Source: Okapia johnstoni
Lineage: Eukaryota; Chordata; Mammalia; Artiodactyla; Giraffidae
Direction: 5' to 3'
Length of the DNA: 64,000 nt
Assembly (NCBI GenBank): GCA_024291935.2
Contig: CM044317.1
Coordinates: 18,374,230-18,438,229, forward strand
Part shown: one piece after another, positions 58,218 to 64,000 of the stretch
How positions within the stretch are numbered: position 1 is the stretch's first letter
How the letters are laid out: every line of letters starts with the position of its first letter
Program-made: the position numbers and the translations under genes
Notes under the pieces: generated by a model
Seen by the model: only the letters and a program-made list of their open reading frames with translations
The model's database searches: none
What the model was told of the DNA's origin: nothing

Positions 58218-58447
58218 CCTGATTCAATGCATAACATGTAATTTGTTCTTAATAAATATTAAGTATTTACGGACTAAGTTTTCCCAGGCGGCTCAATGGT
58301 AAAGAATCTGCTTTCCAATGCAGGAGATGCAAGAGATTCAGGTTCAATCCCTGAGTCAAGAAGATCCTCTGGAGAAGGAAATGGCAATCCTGGTTCAGTG
58401 CATAATATGTAGTTGGTCCTTAATACATATTAAATATTTACTGACTA
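58218..58447 (+). repeat. 59-bp direct duplication flanking a truncated Bov-tA
   Basis: CCTGATTCAATGCATAACAT... at 58218-58276 is repeated as CCTGGTTCAGTGCATAATAT... at 58389-58447, with roughly ten differences. The repeated unit resembles a MIR or L2 tail. The truncated Bov-tA lies exactly between the copies. Confidence 0.8.
58279..58390 (+). repeat. Bov-tA SINE, 3'-truncated
   Basis: Head CAGGCGGCTCAATGGTAAAG and B-box-like GGTTCAATCCC are present; it stops after GGAGAAGGAAATGGCAATCC, so most of the Bov-A body and the whole 3' end are lost. Confidence 0.9.
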
Positions 58448-59801
58448 TAATTTCAGCATTCACTGAATTAAAAGAGTGAATGGCTATAAGAAGGATTGAT
58501 TGTATAGTACTTCTAGGGCTATGCTGATTATCTAGCTGAACTCACTTAGCAGTAGGGATATTCATAAGAAATTGACATTTTTTCAAGTATGGAATCTGCT
58601 TAGGAAGTTGAAGAATGAAAACAACAAATCAATACTTGAGAAGAGGCAGGAAGCTAAAATTTCTTGATGCTCAAATGCATGGAAACCTGAGTCAGGAGAA
58701 AAGTTAAAAAACAGAAGTGACCTTAGACAATGTTTAACTGAACCTTCAAAGAGAACTTTCATGGACTTTTCCGTAGCCTCCCACAGGGTTATTGGCAGAG
58801 GACAAAAATCCAAGCCTCCTCTCAATCCTGTGCCATGTCCTCTGTTCTCACTGCTGTGACAACTCCATTTCCAGTGCTTATACAACCAGCAGAGAATGCA
58901 GATAATGTGTTTCTCTTCCTTTTTGGCTCTCATGAATAATTTTCAGCAGCTCCCCCAGTTGCTTTCTGTTGCCCTGCTGAGTTCATCTTTGCAAAGGATA
59001 TCTTGTCACATAGCAGAGAGAATCACCCAGTACCTTTCCAATATCCCTTCAGTCAATCAGCCAACAAGTTATTTATTCAGCAGTTGCTGATGTGACCAAC
59101 ACAGGGTTAATATGATGGAGTTGGCTGCTTTTAACCTCAATGCATCAATTAAATAGCACTTTGCATGATTTTGACTTGGCATACCCCGAAGGACAATATT
59201 TTTCAAGGCCACTGTGAACTCAGTAATGGGAAGCTCACCCCATAATTAATTTAACATGAAATCCTGTATTTTGGCCTGATTCTCAGTGTAGGCTTTAAGG
59301 CTATCAGATACACAGCTTCCAGGACTAAATTCTGTCCTCAGATGTTCAAAGACCATGTCCATCAGCTCTTTATGTCTTATGATTGAAACTGAGTACCCAG
59401 AATGCAATAGAATGAGAAAGATATTCTTCTCAATATGAAGTTTTGAATGTTTTTATTACACTGAGAATTCAGGACCAGGAGAACGGTGGGAGTGAGAATG
59501 ACACTTTGGAGTTTGTGACAGTTTTTGCTCATGCTTTGGCATCCAGATACCCTAGCTTCTGTGACTTAGGTTTCAATTGAAATATAAAGAGATGGATTAA
59601 ACCTGTGGACAGGGGGTTATCTTGTAATTCAGACCACTAAGTCACATGGCTTAGGCACTGGGCCTGAGGAGTTGCTATCACAGGGGAGCACTTTGGTTGG
59701 GAGGAGAGAGAATGTACGGACATAACCATATCAGAGGCCTGAACATACACATATTTAAAAAAACTGTGTTTGCCTATAATTCAGGTTTGCTTGGGCTTCT
59801 T
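58448..59801. other. unique sequence
   Basis: 1.35 kb, no recognised repeat. A 116-codon minus frame at 58583-58933 has a hydrophobic C-terminus and no known domain. Confidence 0.5.
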
Positions 59802-60083
59802 ATCTTCTTGGAAGAAAAGTTATGACCAACCTAGACAGCATATTAAAAAGCAGAGACATTACTTTGCCAACAAAGGTCCGTCTAGTCAAGGCTATGAATT
59901 TTCCAGTAGTCATGTATGGATGGAGAAGGCAGTGGCAACCCATTCCAGTATTCTTGCCTGGAGAATCCCAGGGACAGGGGAGCCTGGTGGGCTGCTGTCT
60001 ATGGGGTCGCACAGAGTCGGACACGACTGAAGCGACTTAGCAGCAGCATGTATGGACGTGAGAGTTGGACTACAAAGAAAGCT
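59802..60083 (+). repeat. outer plus-strand BovB, 5' part
   Basis: From TTGGAAGAAAAGTTATGACC through AGCAGAGACATTACTTTGCC to GAGTTGGACTACAAAGAAAGCT, which ends at 60083. The element resumes at 61380 with the next consensus bases. A Bov-A monomer splits this part. Confidence 0.88.
59921..60046 (+). repeat. Bov-A monomer with 10-bp TSD
   Basis: A single right-type Bov-A unit ending in GACTTAGCAGCAG. CATGTATGGA, a piece of BovB, is repeated at 59911-59920 and 60047-60056, proving insertion into the BovB. Confidence 0.95.
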
Positions 60084-60466
60084 ATTCAGTTCAGTTGCTC
60101 AGTCCTGTCCGACTCTTTTCAACCCCATGAACCACAGTACGCCAGGCTTCCTGTCCATCACCAACTCCTAGAGTTTACCCAAACTCATGCCCATTGAGTC
60201 GGTGATGCCATCCAACCATCTCATCCTCTGTCGTCCCCTTCTCCCCCTGCCCTCAATCTTTCCCAGCATCAGGGTCTTTACTAATGAGTCAGCTCTTCGC
60301 ATCAGGTGGCCAAAATATTGGAGTTTCAACTTCAACATCAGTCCTTCCAATGAACACCCAGGACTGATCTCCTTTAGGATGGACTGGTTGGATCTCCTTG
60401 CAGCCCAAGGGACTCTCAAGAGTCTTCTCCAACACCACAGTTCAAAAGCATCAATTCTTCAGTGCT

Positions 60467-61081
<615 letters not shown>

Positions 61082-61379
61082 TTAATTTCATGGCTGCAAT
61101 CACCACATGCAGTGATTTTGGAGCCCCAAAACATAAAGTCAGCCACTGTTTCCACTGTTTCCCCATCTATTTGCCATGAAGTGTTGGGACCGGATGCCAT
61201 GATCTTAGTGTTCTGAATGTTGAGCTTTAAGCCAACTTTTTCACTCTCCTCTTTCACTTTCATCAAGAGGCTCTTTAGTTCTTCTTCGCTTTCTGCCATA
61301 AGAGTGGTGTCATCTGCATATCTGAGGTTATTGATATTTCTCCCGGCAATCTTGATTCCAGCTTGTGCTTCTTCCAGCC

Positions 61380-61768
61380 GAGCACCGAAGAATTGATGCT
61401 TTTGAATTGTGGTGTTGGAGAAGACTCTTGAGAGTCCCTTGGACTGCAAGGAGATCCAACCAGTCCATCCTAAAGGAAATCAGTCCTGAATGTTCATTCA
61501 AAGGACTGATGTTGAAGCTGAAACTCCAATACTTTGGCCACCTGATGCGAAGAGCTGACTCATTGGAAAAGACCCTGATGCTGGGAAAGATGGAAGGCGA
61601 GAGGAGAAGGGGACAGAGAATGAGATAGTTGGATGGCATTACCTACTCAATGGACATGAGTTTGAGTAATGTCTGGGAGTTGGTGATGGACAGGGAGGCC
61701 TGCTGTGCTTCAGTCCATGGGGTTGCAAAGAGTCAGACATGACTGAGCAACTGAACTGAACTGAACTG
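61380..61768 (+). repeat. outer plus-strand BovB, 3' part
   Basis: Starts GAGCACCGAAGAATTGATGC, the consensus continuation of AAAGAAAGCT at 60083, and runs to the normal 3' end CTGAACTGAACTGAACTG. The frame 61365-61628 reads [16 protein letters not shown] and [13 protein letters not shown]. Confidence 0.9.
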
Positions 61769-61989
61769 GGGCTGTTATATTTTTATATACTAAACCCAAA
61801 ATTTTTGTGACTCAGGGCCTTCTGCATGTCAGTTATTACTTTCAAGCCAACATAGCACTTCGGACATTATTTCAAGACTGAATTCCATACTGCATAACTA
61901 TGTGAATTAGTCATAGCTCATCTGATAATAGAAGTTTAGCAAGGTCAGGCTCTTGAGTAATACTTGAATAGAGACTGCCAGGGGATATG
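61769..61989. other. unique sequence
   Basis: Nothing recognised. Confidence 0.4.
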
Positions 61990-62142
61990 CTTTGCATTTT
62001 GGTTAAAAACATGAGTTTGGAGTCAGGTGACATGAATTTGGATCTGGATTCTGCCACTGGAGTTATGTGACTTTGGGCAAGTTATTTAACCTTCCTGTAC
62101 CTTAGCTCCGTCATCTGTGAAAGCTGTGATAGTAGTACAATT

Positions 62143-62277
62143 GTCTCTTGATGTCTGCAGGGGATCAGTTCCAAGGCTGTCCATGGATACCCAAATTGAC
62201 AAATATCCAAATTCCTTATATGAAATAGCAGCACTGTCAGCCCTCCATCTCCAATGGTTCTGCAAATATGGAGGGCT
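62143..62277 (+). repeat. medium-reiterated repeat fragment in the MIR
   Basis: TTGTCTCTTGATGTCTGCAGGGG, CAGTTCCAAGGCTGTCC and CATGGATACCCAAATTGAC follow a familiar mammalian repeat (the 'tccgtgggggattggttcca' type). Family name not assigned. Confidence 0.45.
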
Positions 62278-62479
62278 GCTTCCCTGATAGCTCAGTTGGT
62301 AAAGAATCTGCCTGCTATTCAGGAGACCCTGGTTCGATTCCTGGGTCAGGAAGATCCCCTGGAGAAGGGATAGGCTACGCACTCCAGTATTCTGGCCTGA
62401 AGAATTACATGGACTGTATTGTCCATGGGGTCACAAAGAGTCGGACATGACTGAGTGCCTTTCACTTTCTCTTTCAAGT
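62278..62479 (+). repeat. Bov-tA SINE with well-preserved Pol III boxes
   Basis: TAGCTCAGTTGG (62288-62299) fits the A-box consensus and GGTTCGATTCC (62331-62341) fits the B-box consensus exactly. The body ends GGACATGACTGAGTGCC with a TTTCACTTTCTCTTTCAAG tail. Confidence 0.93.
62288..62341 (+). promoter_or_regulatory. internal RNA polymerase III promoter (A and B box) of a Bov-tA
   Basis: A box TAGCTCAGTTGG and B box GGTTCGATTCC at tRNA-like spacing (31 bp between them). Consensus match is seen in sequence; transcription is inferred and depends on flanking context. Confidence 0.6.
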
Positions 62480-62580
62480 ATGTCTAACTTCAAGTTGTTA
62501 TAAAGATTAAATGGATTAAGATAATATAAATGTTTGGTACATCAAAAAATGCTATATAAATATTAGTTATTATTGTTTAT

Positions 62581-64000
62581 AAGACCCACCTAAATTTTGG
62601 GGTATATTTTTATTTATTAAAAAAAAATTTAAAACCTTAGACTACTTATAAATAACCTTGAGCTCAAGGCGTCTATTTTGAATTGATTCAGTGCATAAAA
62701 AGGTAATAAATTATGTATTCCTGAGCATTTATGATTTAATTGGTCAGAATTATACATAATCGTAATTGCATGACCCTGTACATTGGAGTCTCTATGTCAT
62801 TCCAAGTTTTGTTAACTTCTATTGGAATATCACACCAGGGGAATGAAAATGTTCTATGACAAAGATGTAGGGAAAAGTAAGAACTGTAAAAATGACTTGA
62901 AATACATAAGACATAAGTGAATCCATGAAGTCCAGGTAAAGTTTGCATTTAACAAGGCGATGTTAAAAGAAACAGATATCTCCTGAAATTCCCAAGAAAA
63001 TCTGTGATGACTATGATTTCAGTGTGGAATCAGAAAATGTGAAACAATAAGTTCATGAACTCTTAATAAGCAATGCAAATGGAAAATTTGCTGAATAAGA
63101 AAATTCTAGACATTTTAGGAAATGTCACAAGTCTAATTTAATATAATCAGCTTACTAAATTGGAAAGTTTAAATATAATTTAAAATTCTGTCTTTAGTCT
63201 GCATAAGAAGACTCCATCTTTTGGGTTTTAATAAGCCTGATGTAGTGACTTTTTCCAGCTTCAATTGAAACATAAATGAAAATGAAAATATAATTTTATT
63301 TACATATAAATTAAATTATAGCCAGTTGTAGAGTGATTGTCACTTGAAATTGGGGGAAATAAGACATTTCAAAGGTTTTGGCAAAAAGAATTTTGAAGAG
63401 GAGCTACTTGGAACTAAGGGTCTAGTGACCATTGCACATTTACAGCCTCAGTCTGATGCCTACATGGTTTTTTGATCAGGGACCTTATGATTCTGTAGGT
63501 GATTAAGCACTTCAGTTCTTACACAGATATTTTCAACAACAGTGTTTGCAAAGGACCCCTCCACAACACATGAGGGGCATGCTCAAGTCCTGAGACCCTT
63601 GGAGGAATCCCTAGTTGTGATTTTTCTGAGATGGGACTAGGCTTCCTGGTGCTATGTAAGAGCTGCCAGGAAATATAGAGGAGCTGGGGGTAGTTCTTCA
63701 ATACTTAAGAGTTCACCCTTCAAAGTCCTAGCCTCATGCTAAACACCAGAGGGGCAGAGGGGCTGGGGCTGAGAAACTAAGTACTCACCAGGGAGTTAAG
63801 GTTGAGATCAATGTGTATGAAAACATACACATCACTTAGAAGGGCTCAGAGAGTGTTTGCCTGTTTTCATGGCTGGTCCTTCATTCTCTGCCTCACAGCA
63901 GACTTAGGCAGCCTTTAGTTTCCTCTGGAATTAGCTTGAATGCTTTATATAAGAGGTACCTGATTTGCTTCAATCCAGTTCTTGAATAGAACACAGCAAC
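62581..64000. other. unique sequence to window end
   Basis: 1.4 kb, AT-rich until 63340 and more balanced afterwards. No recognised repeats; 60-70 codon frames only. Confidence 0.5.

Larger units (their letters stand above)
61990..62580 (+). repeat. MIR SINE split by later insertions
   Basis: The left part (to about 62142) has GAGTTTGGAGTCAGGTGAC, CCACTGGAGTTATGTGACTTTGGGC and TTAACCTTCCTGTACC; the right part (62482-62580) has GTTGTTATAAAGATTAAATGG and ATGCTATATAAATATTAG. In between are another repeat and a Bov-tA. Confidence 0.75.

Noticed and set aside
58583..58933. 116-codon minus open frame
   Set aside because: No recognised domain; the length is compatible with chance across 64 kb and six frames.
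62278..62350. tRNA-like sequence with A and B boxes
   Set aside because: It is the tRNA-derived head of a Bov-tA SINE, followed directly by the Bov-A body; not a tRNA gene.

Overview
The window is mammalian nuclear DNA from a bovid or close relative (cattle, sheep, goat or buffalo type). The diagnosis rests on the repeats: BovB (RTE-type) LINEs, tRNA-headed Bov-tA SINEs, Bov-A monomers and dimers, and CHR-type SINEs, on top of old mammalian MIR, L1, MaLR and hAT remnants. No bacterial, organellar or exogenous viral signature was seen. The species cannot be fixed from this sequence alone.

I found no host protein-coding exon, rRNA, tRNA or CRISPR array. Nearly all longer open frames translate BovB, Bov-tA or L1 sequence in one frame or another. 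The window reads as intergenic or deep intronic DNA. The only recognisable host-gene sequence is a 5'-truncated processed pseudogene of ribosomal protein RPL6 (60478-60927, minus).

Layout: 0-2.6 kb is AT-rich, probably very old L1-type sequence. 2.9-3.6 kb is a MaLR (MLT1-like) LTR split by a Bov-tA. 4.9-7.0 kb is an antisense L1 with two Bov-tA insertions abutting a 1-kb BovB. 8.5-9.7 kb holds a Bov-tA and an older BovB nested in an older repeat. 9.8-12.1 kb holds two L1 fragments head to head. 12.5-18.1 kb is mostly unique, with MIR, CHR, MER20-like, Bov-tA and other DNA-transposon-like pieces. 18.2-18.7 kb is a small GC-richer unique patch. 19-21.9 kb has a BovB 3' end with clean target-site duplication (TSD) and several L1 pieces. 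22.6 and 23.9 kb carry two diverged copies of one unrecognised ~250-bp segment. 24.9-27.2 kb has several Bov-tA copies and a BOV-A2, with an ERV-type LTR as host of some of them. 28.0-29.9 and 47.5-49.2 kb are the two longest BovB copies, each with reverse-transcriptase (RT) remnants. 31.3-34.5 kb is a long antisense L1 hit twice by BovB 3' ends. 34.5-47 kb is mainly unique with MIRs and scattered Bov-tA. 49.7-50.1 kb has three Bov-A units in a row. 50-59.8 kb is unique with scattered SINEs. 59.8-61.8 kb is the most complex locus: a minus BovB lies inside a plus BovB, with a Bov-A monomer and the RPL6 retrocopy inserted in them. 61.8-64 kb is unique with a split MIR and a Bov-tA whose internal Pol III boxes look well preserved.

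The elements do not form a genetic system; their relation is one of layered insertion. MIR, L1M, MaLR and hAT copies are oldest, then CHR SINEs, then BovB, Bov-tA and Bov-A, which sit inside the others with perfect 8-12 bp TSDs. BovB supplies RT remnants (YADD intact in two copies, destroyed in two others), but every copy here is 5'-truncated and interrupted, so none looks autonomous. No convincing undescribed functional system was found. The items most worth a second look are the 59.8-61.8 kb nested locus, the 22.6/23.9 kb duplication, the 42.3 kb inverted-repeat element and several local rearrangements. Family names are by recognition, not by database search.
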